DNA from: Streptomyces beigongshangae
GTDB lineage: Bacteria; Actinomycetota; Actinomycetes; Streptomycetales; Streptomycetaceae
Direction of reading: 5' to 3'
Assembly: GCF_019710745.1 (NCBI RefSeq)
Contig: NZ_JAHKJW010000008.1
Coordinates: 117,436 to 181,435 of the forward strand
Length of the DNA stretch: 64,000 nt
Part shown: piece after piece, positions 46,584-55,069 of the stretch
Layout: each line of letters begins with the position of its first letter
Numbering within the stretch: position 1 is the stretch's first letter
Program-made: the position numbers and the translations under genes
The notes under the pieces: generated by a model
What the model saw: the letters and a program-made list of their open reading frames with translations, nothing else
What the model was told of the DNA's origin: nothing
Databases searched by the model: none

Positions 46584-47801
46584 ATGGGATCGAGTCACAC
46601 CGGATGCCTCATCGCCGGTGCGGGGCCTGCCGGACTGATGCTCGGAATGCTGCTCGCCAGGGCCGGGGTGGCCACCGTGGTGCTGGAGAAGCACGACGAC
46701 TTCCTGCGGGACTTCCGGGGGGACACCGTGCACGCCTCCACCCTCCGGCTGATGGGCGAACTGGGCCTGGAGGACGCGTTCCGGGAACTGGCCCACCAGC
46801 ACATCCACGAACTCCAGGTCCTGACCGACGACGGGACGTACACCCTGGCGGACTTCCGCCGGCTGCCGGGGAGGTTCAAGCACATCACCTTCCTGCCGCA
46901 GTCCGATTTCCTCACCTTCCTCCTCGACGAGGCCAACCGGTTCGGCACCTTCCGGTTCCTGCGGAACAGCGAGGTCGTCGCGGTGACCACGGACCGGGGA
47001 CGCGTCAACGGCCTGCGCTACCGGGACGCCGACGGGGAGGAGCACGAGATCCACGCGGACCTCACGGTCGCGGCCGACGGCCGGCGGTCGGTCGTGCGGG
47101 AATCCGCCGGACTGGAGTCCCGGGTCTTCGGCTCCGCCCTGGACATCCTGTGGTTCAGGCTGTCGAAGCGGGAGAGCGACCCGGGAGGCATGGTCGGGCG
47201 CCTCTCCGGCAGCCAGCTCCTGGTCCGTATCGAGCGGCAGAACCACTGGCAGACCGCCCTGGCCGTGTGCAAGGGCGGGTACGAGGAGCTCCGGCTCCAG
47301 GGCCTGGACCGGTTCCGGGAGACGGTGGCCGCGCTGAGCCCGTTCCTGGCCGACCGGGTGCACGAGGTGCGCACCTGGGACGACGTCAAGGTGCTCGACG
47401 TGCAGATCGACCGGCTGCGGCAGTGGTGGCGGCCGGGTCTGCTGTGCATCGGGGACGCCGCCCACACCATGTCGCCCATCATGGGCGTCGGCATCAACCT
47501 CGCGGTGCAGGACGCCGTCGCCGCCGCGAACATCCTGGCCGAGCCGCTGCGGAACGGCACACTCGGCGACAGGCACCTCAGAAGGGTGCAGCGCCGGCGG
47601 CTGCCGCCGACGGCGGTCCTCCAGCGGATGCAGCGCTTCCTGCAGACCCGGTTCCTCGAACCGTGGATCCGCGGCGAGGGCAGGTCCAGCACGCCGCTGC
47701 TGCTGCGGATCCTGAAACGGCTGCCTCCGCTGCAGGGGGTCCCGGCGCGCGCCATGGCCATCGGACCGCGCCCGGAGCACCCGGTCGCGTCGCTGCGCTG
47801 A
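46584..47801 (+). CDS. FAD-dependent monooxygenase (PHBH/UbiH-like)
   Basis: A 405-residue flavoprotein of the aromatic hydroxylase group. GCLIAGAGPAGLMLGMLLAR binds ADP, DLTVAADGRRSVVRESAGL is the DG motif, and LLCIGDAAHTMSPIMGVGIN is the GD motif contacting the ribityl chain. RGDTVHASTLRLMGELGL is a further family marker. It hydroxylates aromatic or enolate substrates with NAD(P)H and O2. ATG 46584 follows TGGGGGAG. It is transcribed with the P450 upstream (79 bp) and the glycosyltransferase downstream (131 bp). The substrate is not predictable. Confidence 0.9.
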   Translation: MGSSHTGCLIAGAGPAGLMLGMLLARAGVATVVLEKHDDFLRDFRGDTVHASTLRLMGELGLEDAFRELAHQHIHELQVLTDDGTYTLADFRRLPGRFKHITFLPQSDFLTFLLDEANRFGTFRFLRNSEVVAVTTDRGRVNGLRYRDADGEEHEIHADLTVAADGRRSVVRESAGLESRVFGSALDILWFRLSKRESDPGGMVGRLSGSQLLVRIERQNHWQTALAVCKGGYEELRLQGLDRFRETVAALSPFLADRVHEVRTWDDVKVLDVQIDRLRQWWRPGLLCIGDAAHTMSPIMGVGINLAVQDAVAAANILAEPLRNGTLGDRHLRRVQRRRLPPTAVLQRMQRFLQTRFLEPWIRGEGRSSTPLLLRILKRLPPLQGVPARAMAIGPRPEHPVASLR

Positions 47802-47932
47802 AACCGCCGCCCCCTGCCGGCCCGCTCCCTTCTCACCGGTCCCGCCGGCTCCTTCACGCCGACGCCCGCCACCGATGTCCGCCGCCGACGTCCGCCTTCG
47901 GTTTCCTGCCTACTGAACGGAGAACCACAGCC

Positions 47933-49084
47933 ATGCGCGTACTGATGACGATCACTCCCGGCACGGGACACACCTACCCCGTGGTGCCGCTCACCTGGGC
48001 CCTGCAACTCGCCGGCCACGAGGTCCTGGTGGTGTCCAGCGGGCCCGGCCTCGCCCTGGGCGAGGCCGGCGCGCGCACCGTGGACGTGGCGCCCGGCCTC
48101 TCCCTGGAGCAGATGGTGGGCCGGCTGGCGCAGCACCACCCGGAGGTCGCGGCGCGGCTCTTCCAGGAGGGATCGGGCGCCGGATACCTGGAGGTGGTGG
48201 GCGGGGCGGTCGCGTCGGCGCTGCGGCTCCAGCCGGAGATGGTCGACGCGATCATCCGCACGGCCGAGGAGTGGCGGCCGGACGTCGTGGTGCACTCGCC
48301 GCTGCTGACGCCCGGGATCGTCGCGGCGGCCAAACTGGGTGTGCCCGCGGTGCAGCACGGTTTCGGGTTCCTGAACCCGTCCGCCGAGATGATGCGCGAG
48401 CTCCACGCGGACCTCTTCGAGCAGCACGGGGTGGATCTGCCCGGCGTACGGGCCACCATCGACATCACCCCGCCGAGCGTCGTCCCCGCCGGGACCGGCG
48501 CGTGGCCCATGGGGTACGTGCCCTACAACGGCAGCGGATCACTGCCGAAACCGCTGTACGACCTCCTCAACTCCACGCCCGAAGTGCCCCGTGTCGCCGT
48601 CTCCCTCGGCAGCGGTCCGGTACCGGGCGAGGCCGCGGCCGTCCTGGAACGGCTGCTGGCGACGGCACCCAAGATGCAGGCCGAACTGGTCGTGGCCCTT
48701 CCCGGCATAGACCCGGAGCCGTTCGGGCCGCTGCCCGAGAACGTGCGGGTCTTCGACTGGGTGCCGTACGGCGCGCTGGTGTCGCGGTGTTCGGCGGTCG
48801 TCCACCACGCCGGTCCGGGCACGGCGCTGGGGGCGATGGTGCACGGCCTTCCCCAACTGGTGCTCGACCTCAGGGGGCTCGGGCGGCCCGATGTGGCCCG
48901 GGCGGTCGCCGACCGGGGCGTGGGCCGGATCGTACAGCCCGACGAGATCGGACCGGAGCTGCTGGAGTCCGTCCTCGCGGACCAGGCGATGCGGACGGCC
49001 GCGGCGGAGGTCCGCGCGGAGATCAAGGCCATGCCGACCCCGCTGGACATCACCGCCCGCCTGGAAGACCTGGCGGCCCAGTGA
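47933..49084 (+). CDS. GT1-family glycosyltransferase (macrolide/aminosugar type)
   Basis: A 383-residue GT-B fold enzyme. VLMTITPGTGHTYPVVPLTW opens the acceptor domain, the nucleotide-sugar domain has VRVFDWVPYGALVSRCSAVV, and the donor-binding motif is HHAGPGTALGAMVHGLPQLV. This H-x-G-x-G-T form is typical of transferases using dTDP-deoxysugars. It probably attaches the L-aminodeoxyhexose made by the 56-62 kb genes; it is the only glycosyltransferase in the window. GGAGA precedes ATG 47933. O- or N-glycosylation cannot be distinguished. Confidence 0.92.
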   Translation: MRVLMTITPGTGHTYPVVPLTWALQLAGHEVLVVSSGPGLALGEAGARTVDVAPGLSLEQMVGRLAQHHPEVAARLFQEGSGAGYLEVVGGAVASALRLQPEMVDAIIRTAEEWRPDVVVHSPLLTPGIVAAAKLGVPAVQHGFGFLNPSAEMMRELHADLFEQHGVDLPGVRATIDITPPSVVPAGTGAWPMGYVPYNGSGSLPKPLYDLLNSTPEVPRVAVSLGSGPVPGEAAAVLERLLATAPKMQAELVVALPGIDPEPFGPLPENVRVFDWVPYGALVSRCSAVVHHAGPGTALGAMVHGLPQLVLDLRGLGRPDVARAVADRGVGRIVQPDEIGPELLESVLADQAMRTAAAEVRAEIKAMPTPLDITARLEDLAAQ

Positions 49085-49185
49085 GGCGGGAGGACGGGGC
49101 GGCCCCGGCGGAGGACGGGCCGGGCGCGCGCCGCCCACCGCTCCGGGATTCAGCGACGGTGAAGACGGTGAAGGGGAACGAGGAG

Positions 49186-49422
49186 ATGGACCAGGACCAG
49201 GTTCGATGGCGGATCGAGGTCGACCGGCTCGCCTGTGCCGGCACCGGGCTGTGCCTCGGAACGGCGCACGGCCGTATGCGGCTGGACGCCGGCCGGGCCC
49301 GTCCGGTGGACGAGCTGATCACTCCGGACGACGGGGTGATGGACGCGGCGGAGACCTGCCCCATGGAGGCGATCACCGTACGCGAGGCCGCGACGGGCGA
49401 GATTCTCGCGCCCCTGCGCTGA
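49186..49422 (+). CDS. Ferredoxin, 3Fe-4S type
   Basis: A 78-residue protein with EVDRLACAGTGLCLGTAHGR near the N-terminus and DAAETCPMEAITVRE near the C-terminus, the three-cysteine arrangement (C-x5-C...C-P) of Streptomyces P450 ferredoxins with a [3Fe-4S] cluster. ATG 49186 uses the AAGGGGA eight bases upstream; GTG 49160 is an alternative. It presumably passes electrons to one or both P450s of the cluster. It is the last gene of the forward run; a repeat-rich gap and the convergent regulator follow. Confidence 0.92.
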   Translation: MDQDQVRWRIEVDRLACAGTGLCLGTAHGRMRLDAGRARPVDELITPDDGVMDAAETCPMEAITVREAATGEILAPLR

Positions 49423-49490
49423 ACGCCCCTGCGCTGAACGGCGTCCGGACCGGCCCTGAGGACCGCCCGGCCGTCGGCACGAGCGCCGTC

Positions 49491-49533
49491 GCGCGGCCCG
49501 GGGCGGCCCGGGGCGGCCCGGGGCGGCCCGGGG
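49491..49533. repeat. 10-bp tandem repeat, four copies
   Basis: Unit GGGCGGCCCG (first copy GCGCGGCCCG) plus a partial copy, in the convergent gap 49423-49746 between the ferredoxin and regulator genes. No gene is seen in the gap. Confidence 0.9.
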
Positions 49534-49546
49534 ACGGTACGCGGTG

Positions 49547-49610
49547 TGCCGGTGAGACCTCCGACATGCCGGTGAGACCTCCGGAGTGCAGCGAGACCTC
49601 CGGCGTACCG
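49547..49610. repeat. 20-bp tandem repeat, about three copies
   Basis: TGCCGGTGAGACCTCCGACA, then TGCCGGTGAGACCTCCGGAG, then decaying copies built on GAGACCTCCGG, directly after the 10-bp array. Confidence 0.8.
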
Positions 49611-49687
49611 CCGAGACCCCCGCGGGCCACCGGGACGAGACCTCCCGCGGGCCGCCCCAGGAGCAGGCACCGCGCTCGGCGCGGGGC

Positions 49688-49750
49688 GGCTCAAGCGGCC
49701 CGGCTCAAGCGGCCCGGCTCAAGCGGCCCGGCTCAAGCGGCCCGGCTCAG
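49688..49750. repeat. 14-bp tandem repeat, four exact copies and a part
   Basis: GGCTCAAGCGGCCC at 49688, 49702, 49716 and 49730, then GGCTCAG. The stop codon of the SARP/AfsR-like gene falls inside the final partial unit. Confidence 0.95.
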
Positions 49751-52137
49751 GCGAGCCGGCCCAGGGCCCGGTCCGGCGCCAGTGCTCCCGCACCGGCCCG
49801 GCAGAGCGCGGACCACGCCGGTCCCGCCGTGGCGCAGTTCCGCGGCCGCTCCGCGTCCGGCGCGTCCGGCGGGGGCCGGAGCCCTCCGTCCGGGCCCCGC
49901 TGCGACGCCGGCCCACGGGAGCGCCCGGGAGCGCCGCGGGAGGCGGCCATGTCCGTCAGGACCGTGCCCTCCGCCACGGGGTCCCCCAGCCGCCGGGCGG
50001 CGGCCACGGCCCCGCGGTGCGCGGCCGACTCCTCCTCGGCGCGGCCCCGCACATGCAGGAAACGAGTGAGCGCCAGCGACAGGTGGACGACATGGACGTC
50101 GAACCCGTGGTCCGCGGCCCAGGCCAGCGCGGCCCGCAGATTGGACTGCTCCGTCTCGAACCAGGCCAGCGCCTGCGCCGCGTCACCCAGCGGCGGAGTC
50201 GTACGCGGGGGATGGCGCAGTACCGCGGGGCGCAGCCGCTCCCGGCGGGGCTGGACCAGGCGCGCGGCCTCGTCGGCGGCCTCCAGGTAGAAGTCGAGCA
50301 GCCGGTGCCGGGCCCTGCGGGCGGCGTGCGGATCGCGGGCGGCGCTCTCCCGCGCCAGGGCGCGGACCAGGCTGTGGAAGGCGTAGCGGCCGGGCGTGTG
50401 CTGGACGAGCAGCCGGGCGTCCAGCAGGTCCTCCAGCAGGGATTCCGCGGTCTGCGGGGAGAACCCGGTGAGCGCGGCGGCGGCGTGCCCGTCGAAGTCC
50501 GCACCGGGGTGCGCCCCCAGCAGCCGGAACAGGTCCTGGTGGCGCCGGGGCACCGCCGCGTACGACAGGCCGAGGGCGGTGCGGACACTGCGGTGCTCCA
50601 CGACCAGCTCGTCGAGGCGGGTCGCGTCCTCCCGGAGGCGGCCGGCCAGGTACCCGAGCGTCCAGTGGGGGCGGTTGGCCAGTCGGGCGGCGACGATGCG
50701 CAGGGCCAGCGGGAGCCGTCCGCACAGGGCGACCAACTCGCCCGCCGCCTCCTCCTCGGCGGTGACGCGCCGCTCGCCGAGGAGACGGCGCAGCAGTGCC
50801 AGCCCTTCGGCGGGCGGGAGCGGCGGCAGGGGCAGCGTCGCCGCGCCGTCCAGCTCGGCGAGCCGGGGGCGGCTGGTGACAAGCACCAGACAGCCCGGCG
50901 CGGAGGGGATCAACGGGCGGACCTGGTCCGAGGAGGCGGCGTTGTCGAAGAACAGCAGCATGCGGCGGCCGGAGGTCAGGACGCGCCAGAGACTCTCCCG
51001 GTCGGCCAGGCCCACCGGGATGCGGTCCTCGGGCACGTCGACCGTCCGCAGCAGCGTTCCCAGCGCCTCCCGTGGTCCGACGGGGGCTCCGTGCGGGCTG
51101 AAGCCGTGGAGGTCGAGGAAGACCTGGCCGTCCGGGTACCGCTCGGTGAGGCGGTGGGCGGCGTGCACGGCCAGGGCGGTCTTGCCGCTGCCCGCCATTC
51201 CGTCGACCACGACGATCCGTACGGCCCGGTGGCCCGCGGCGTCGGCCGTGGCCAGGGACAGCAGCCGGCTCAGCTCGGTCCCGCGGCCGGTGAAGTCCGG
51301 CAGGCCGTGCGGCAGCGAACGCGGCGGCCCGGCCGGGAGCGACGGGCCCGTGGGACGGCCGTGCCCCGCCGCGGACGACAGGTCGGAACCGGACTCGTTG
51401 CGGAGGATCCGCTGGTAGCGGGAGGTGACGAAGTCGCTCGGATCGAGGCCGAGCTGATCGGCGAGCTGCCTGCGCAGGTCGTGGTACACGCGCAGCGCGT
51501 CCGCCTTCCGGCCCACCCGGTCCAGCGCGGTCATCAGCAGCGCGCTCACGGACTCCCGCAGCGGGTGCTCGGCGACGAGCGGCATCAGCTCGGCCACCGC
51601 CTCATGGGCGCGGCCCTGCGCCAGCCGCAGCTCCAGGAGCCGCTCACGGGCGCCCAGACAGCGGTCCTCCAGGGCGGCGGCGGCCGAGGTGAGCACCCAG
51701 CTGCGGCCGACGGGCAGGATACGTCCCCGGTACAGGCCGAGCGCCGCCTCCAGCGCGGCCGCCTCGCCGTCCACGGTGTCACTGCGCCGTGCGGCGTCCA
51801 GCGCCCTGCCGAAGGCGATCAGGTCCAGCTGGTCGTCGTCGACGACGATCCGGTAGCCCGGCCCCTCGGTCACCAGCATGTCCCGCAGACCGGGGACGCC
51901 CGTCCGCAGGGCGGCCACGATCTTGCGGATCTGATGGTCCGCCGTGACCGGCGGACGCTGTTCCCACACGGCTTCCACCAGATGGGAGATCGGAACGAGG
52001 CGATTGGCCTCGAGCAGCAATGCGGCCAGTACCGCGCGAGCGTGCGGACTGCCCAAGTGGAGTTCCTTGTCTCCGACCGAAATCATCAACGTGCCCAGAA
52101 GGTCGAACCGGACAGCGCTCCCCCGTGAGGCCACCAT
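49747..52137 (-). CDS. SARP/AfsR-like regulator with NB-ARC domain, probably truncated at the C-terminus
   Basis: A 796-residue protein. It has an N-terminal OmpR-type winged helix (FDLLGTLMISVGDKELHLGS to EGPGYRIVVDDD), a bacterial transcriptional activation domain (LDPSDFVTSRYQRIL near its end), and an NB-ARC ATPase with P-loop VDGMAGSGKTALAVHAAH, Walker B MLLFFDNA and the GLPL-like GRLPLALRIVAARL. TPR sequence begins at about residue 690 (WFETEQSNLRAALAWAAD) but after GTVLTDMAA turns into Pro/Arg/Gly-rich sequence, as after a frameshift. AfsR-type proteins usually have 900 or more residues. It likely activates the metabolite genes by binding promoter heptamer repeats. ATG 52137 has only a weak ribosome site. 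Confidence 0.88.
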   Translation of the reverse strand: MVASRGSAVRFDLLGTLMISVGDKELHLGSPHARAVLAALLLEANRLVPISHLVEAVWEQRPPVTADHQIRKIVAALRTGVPGLRDMLVTEGPGYRIVVDDDQLDLIAFGRALDAARRSDTVDGEAAALEAALGLYRGRILPVGRSWVLTSAAAALEDRCLGARERLLELRLAQGRAHEAVAELMPLVAEHPLRESVSALLMTALDRVGRKADALRVYHDLRRQLADQLGLDPSDFVTSRYQRILRNESGSDLSSAAGHGRPTGPSLPAGPPRSLPHGLPDFTGRGTELSRLLSLATADAAGHRAVRIVVVDGMAGSGKTALAVHAAHRLTERYPDGQVFLDLHGFSPHGAPVGPREALGTLLRTVDVPEDRIPVGLADRESLWRVLTSGRRMLLFFDNAASSDQVRPLIPSAPGCLVLVTSRPRLAELDGAATLPLPPLPPAEGLALLRRLLGERRVTAEEEAAGELVALCGRLPLALRIVAARLANRPHWTLGYLAGRLREDATRLDELVVEHRSVRTALGLSYAAVPRRHQDLFRLLGAHPGADFDGHAAAALTGFSPQTAESLLEDLLDARLLVQHTPGRYAFHSLVRALARESAARDPHAARRARHRLLDFYLEAADEAARLVQPRRERLRPAVLRHPPRTTPPLGDAAQALAWFETEQSNLRAALAWAADHGFDVHVVHLSLALTRFLHVRGRAEEESAAHRGAVAAARRLGDPVAEGTVLTDMAASRGAPGRSRGPASQRGPDGGLRPPPDAPDAERPRNCATAGPAWSALCRAGAGALAPDRALGRLA

Positions 52138-52578
52138 GGAAAGTCACTCTATGCGACGCCCCTGGCGGTGAGCGAAGAGATTTGACCGGGTGTCGGCCGA
52201 TTGCGTTCAGGGCGAACTGAATTCGAAATGAACGCATACGCATTGACATGCCGACCTGTAGCCAAGAAGACTCCCTCACTGTCGGTGACTTGTAGGCGTC
52301 GGCCGTTCGGACGAGCCGTCCGGAGGCGGACGCGGCGCCTGCAAGCGGCTTCACGGCCCGGACCGTTCGGTCCACGGGAGTGACACGGGCACCCCGCCGG
52401 CCGGCCGCCGCCCACCTCGCGCCGCACCGCAAGCACCCTTTCCCACCTCCACGCTCACACGTGCCGCCGTGCGCCGTCGTGCAGTCGCGCCCGGTCCGGC
52501 CGAGTGCAGCGCTCCGAACAAGTCGCCGTTCCCCTTTCTGGGAAAAAGGGCTGCCCATTCAGGAAGGAACACCACGCT
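52138..52578. other. Divergent promoter region of the regulator and the second P450
   Basis: This 441-bp gap has an AT-richer core at about 52200-52290 with TTGACA (52244-52249), GCGTTC/GAACGC arms (52203-52208, 52230-52235) and TTCAG/CTGAA. These are candidate regulator sites, but no exact SARP heptamer array is clear. No gene is supportable. Confidence 0.5.
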
Positions 52579-53910
52579 GTGCCGCATTCCGAACCGCTGC
52601 CTCTTCATGGCAAGGCGTACAAGACCGATCCCTATCCGCTGTACCAGAAGCTCCGGGAGGAGGGCCCCGTGCACCGGGTCACCTTTCCCAGCGGGGTCAA
52701 CGCCTGGCTCGTCACCGGGTACGACGCGGCGTACAGCACGCTGAACGACGCCCGGCTGGGCAAGAACCACGATCTCGGCAACGACGCCTGGCGCGAACGC
52801 GCCGCCATCATGCCGGAGCCGCAGCATTCACAGCTCCAGGTCCATCTGCTGCACCAGGACCCGCCGAAGCACACCGCGATGCGGAAACTGGTCACCGAGG
52901 CGTTCTCGCCCCGCAACGTCGAGCGGGCGCGCCCCCGGTTCGAGGAGATCGCCGGGGAACTGCTCGACGCGGCCCTCGGCGCGACCGCGGACGGGGAACG
53001 GGACGAGGCGCCGGGCGCGAGCGGTGTGGGCGGCGTGGTCGACGTGGTGGGCGCGTTCGCCGCGCAGTTCCCCTTCCGTGTCCTCGCCGAGGTGATCGGC
53101 CTGCCGGACGCCCTGGCGGCACGTTTCGACCGCGACTGGGGCAAGGTCGTGCAGCCCGTCGGCCCCTCCGACCCGCAACGGCCGCTCTACGAGAGCAGGT
53201 TGCGCGGTCTGCAGGACTACATAGCGGAGGTCGTCGAGGACAAGCGCCGCCACCCCGGCGACGACCTCCTCACCCAGCTCGTCACGCAGCGCGAGGCGGG
53301 CGTCCTCACCAAGGAGGAGCAGGACTCCATCGTCTTCCAGCTGCTCGTCGCCGGACAGGAGCCGGTGACCAACCAGATCACCACCTCCCTGATCGCCCTG
53401 CTGCGCCACCCCGTCCAGCTGCGACGCCTCCAGGAGGCCGTGAGCGACGGCGACGGGCGCGACCCGGACCTGCCGGCGCGGGCCGTCGAGGAACTGCTCC
53501 GGTACGACGCCGCCTTCGAACTCACCACCTGGCGGTTCTTCGCCGAGGAGGCCGACCTGTTCGGCACCCGGATCCCGGCCGGCGACTCGGTCATCGTGTC
53601 GCTGAGCGCCGCCAACCGCGATCCGCGGCACTTCCCCGACGCCGACACGCTCGACCTCGACCGCACGCCCAATCCGCACCTGTCCTTCGGCCACGGCATC
53701 CACTTCTGCCCGGGCGCCGCACTCGCGCGCGCGGAGCTGCGGATCGCCCTGTGCGCGCTGCTCCGCCGGATGCCCCGGATCCGCCTCGCCGTGCCCGACG
53801 AGGACCTGGCCTGGATCGGCGCCGTCCTCGCGCGCGGCGTCAACGAACTGCGTGTCGCCTACGGGCCGCCGGACGCCGGGTCGCCCGGCGGCTGCCCCGT
53901 GGCGCACTGA
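52579..53910 (+). CDS. Cytochrome P450 lacking the usual I-helix threonine
   Basis: A 443-residue P450 with the haem loop FGHGIHFCPGAALARAELR and E-x-x-R in VEELLRYDAAF. The I-helix reads LLVAGQEPVTNQITTSL. The A-G-x-E-T/D-T position where most P450s have Thr is Pro-Val. This occurs in P450s with unusual proton delivery or non-hydroxylating chemistry. A low-complexity insertion (about residues 135-155) is present. GTG 52579 follows AGGAAGGAA. It lies 93 bp before the isonitrile-synthase gene, the P450-Dit1 pairing known from other clusters, so it may act on the isonitrile or its amino acid skeleton. Confidence 0.92.
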   Translation: MPHSEPLPLHGKAYKTDPYPLYQKLREEGPVHRVTFPSGVNAWLVTGYDAAYSTLNDARLGKNHDLGNDAWRERAAIMPEPQHSQLQVHLLHQDPPKHTAMRKLVTEAFSPRNVERARPRFEEIAGELLDAALGATADGERDEAPGASGVGGVVDVVGAFAAQFPFRVLAEVIGLPDALAARFDRDWGKVVQPVGPSDPQRPLYESRLRGLQDYIAEVVEDKRRHPGDDLLTQLVTQREAGVLTKEEQDSIVFQLLVAGQEPVTNQITTSLIALLRHPVQLRRLQEAVSDGDGRDPDLPARAVEELLRYDAAFELTTWRFFAEEADLFGTRIPAGDSVIVSLSAANRDPRHFPDADTLDLDRTPNPHLSFGHGIHFCPGAALARAELRIALCALLRRMPRIRLAVPDEDLAWIGAVLARGVNELRVAYGPPDAGSPGGCPVAH

Positions 53911-54003
53911 CCGGCGACAGCGGTGCAGGCGCCGTACCCGGTCCCACACACCATCCAACCCACAACGACCAGTCACGTGATCACAGAAACGAGCCGGACA
54001 ACC

Positions 54004-54984
54004 ATGTCTCAGCCCTGCAGCATCTCCACACCGAAGACCCTCGACGCCGAGCGCACCGCCCACCGGATCCTGGCGCTCCTCCTCCCGTACCGCCGCACCC
54101 TGGAGCGCGACACGCACCTCGACACCACGGACGCCTTTCCGGAGCAGCTGAAACAGCTGGGGGAGTTCATCCGCAACGGCGAGCAAGTGATCTTCAGTGT
54201 GCCCGGTTTCCCCTGCAAGTCCCCCAACCCGGACAAGGTGTTCAACCACCTCCCGGACCAGGGGGAACGGCTCGCCCTGCGGTCCCTGCACTCGCTGTGC
54301 CTGGAGATCGAGAAGGTCTACGCCCCCGGCGCGAGGCTGCTGATCTGCTCCGACGGCCACATATTCGGCGACGTCATCGGCGTCCCCGACGAGCACATCG
54401 ACGCCTACGGCGACGAACTGCGCGCCATGATCCGGACCGAGGGACTCTCCGACCACCTCGGCACGTTCGACCTGCGGGACGTGTACGGGCCCGACCTCTC
54501 GTACGACGAGAAGCGCAGGACCGCCGCCGAGAACCTCGGGCCGTCCGTCGAGGAGCTGAAGGCGGAGGTGCGCAGCAACGAGTCCACCCTGCGCATGTAC
54601 CGCGGCATCACCCGGTTCCTGATGGAGGACACCTCGGGGTGGCAGGGTTCGCGCTCGGCGCTCCAGCGGGAGAGCCGCCGCCGTGCCTACGAGGTCATCC
54701 TGCGCAGCCGGGCCTGGAGCGAACTGATCGCCGAGTGCTATCCGCGCAACGTGCGCCTGTCCATCCACCCGCAGAACCGGGGCGAGGTCAAGTTCGGCAT
54801 CCGCCTCCTCGAAGCCGGTGACGCGTGGATGACGCCCTGGCACTCCGTGCCGCTGCTCCGCACCGACGGCACCTGGGAGCTGATGCACCGCCACGAGGCG
54901 CGCAAGCGGGGCCGCGAGGTGTACCGGGACGGACGGCCGAGCCACTTCGTGGCGGTCGGCGACGCCGTCCGGCGGGCCTCCTGA
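54004..54984 (+). CDS. Dit1/PvcA-family isonitrile synthase
   Basis: A 326-residue protein of the DIT1_PvcA family. The hallmark IFSVPGFPCKSPNPDKVFNH, then LPDQGERLALRSLHSLCLEI, ICSDGHIFGDVIGVPDEHID and GRPSHFVAVGD near the C-terminus are present at the expected order and length. Characterised members convert the amino group of tyrosine or tryptophan to an isonitrile using ribulose-5-phosphate. No separate PvcB-type oxygenase is seen in the window; the upstream P450 may take the next step. Some family members are uncharacterised, so isonitrile formation is inferred. It has the same direction as the P450 and the sugar genes. Confidence 0.85.
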   Translation: MSQPCSISTPKTLDAERTAHRILALLLPYRRTLERDTHLDTTDAFPEQLKQLGEFIRNGEQVIFSVPGFPCKSPNPDKVFNHLPDQGERLALRSLHSLCLEIEKVYAPGARLLICSDGHIFGDVIGVPDEHIDAYGDELRAMIRTEGLSDHLGTFDLRDVYGPDLSYDEKRRTAAENLGPSVEELKAEVRSNESTLRMYRGITRFLMEDTSGWQGSRSALQRESRRRAYEVILRSRAWSELIAECYPRNVRLSIHPQNRGEVKFGIRLLEAGDAWMTPWHSVPLLRTDGTWELMHRHEARKRGREVYRDGRPSHFVAVGDAVRRAS

Positions 54985-55069
54985 CCCGACACCCGACATC
55001 CGACATCCGACCTGACCCGGTGCGGCAGTCCGGTCCGGCCGGTCCGAGACCCAGGGAGAAGGAGTTTCC

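Noticed and set aside
49491..49750. CRISPR-like array
   Set aside because: The repeats are contiguous with no unique spacers and of different unit lengths; no cas genes are in the window.
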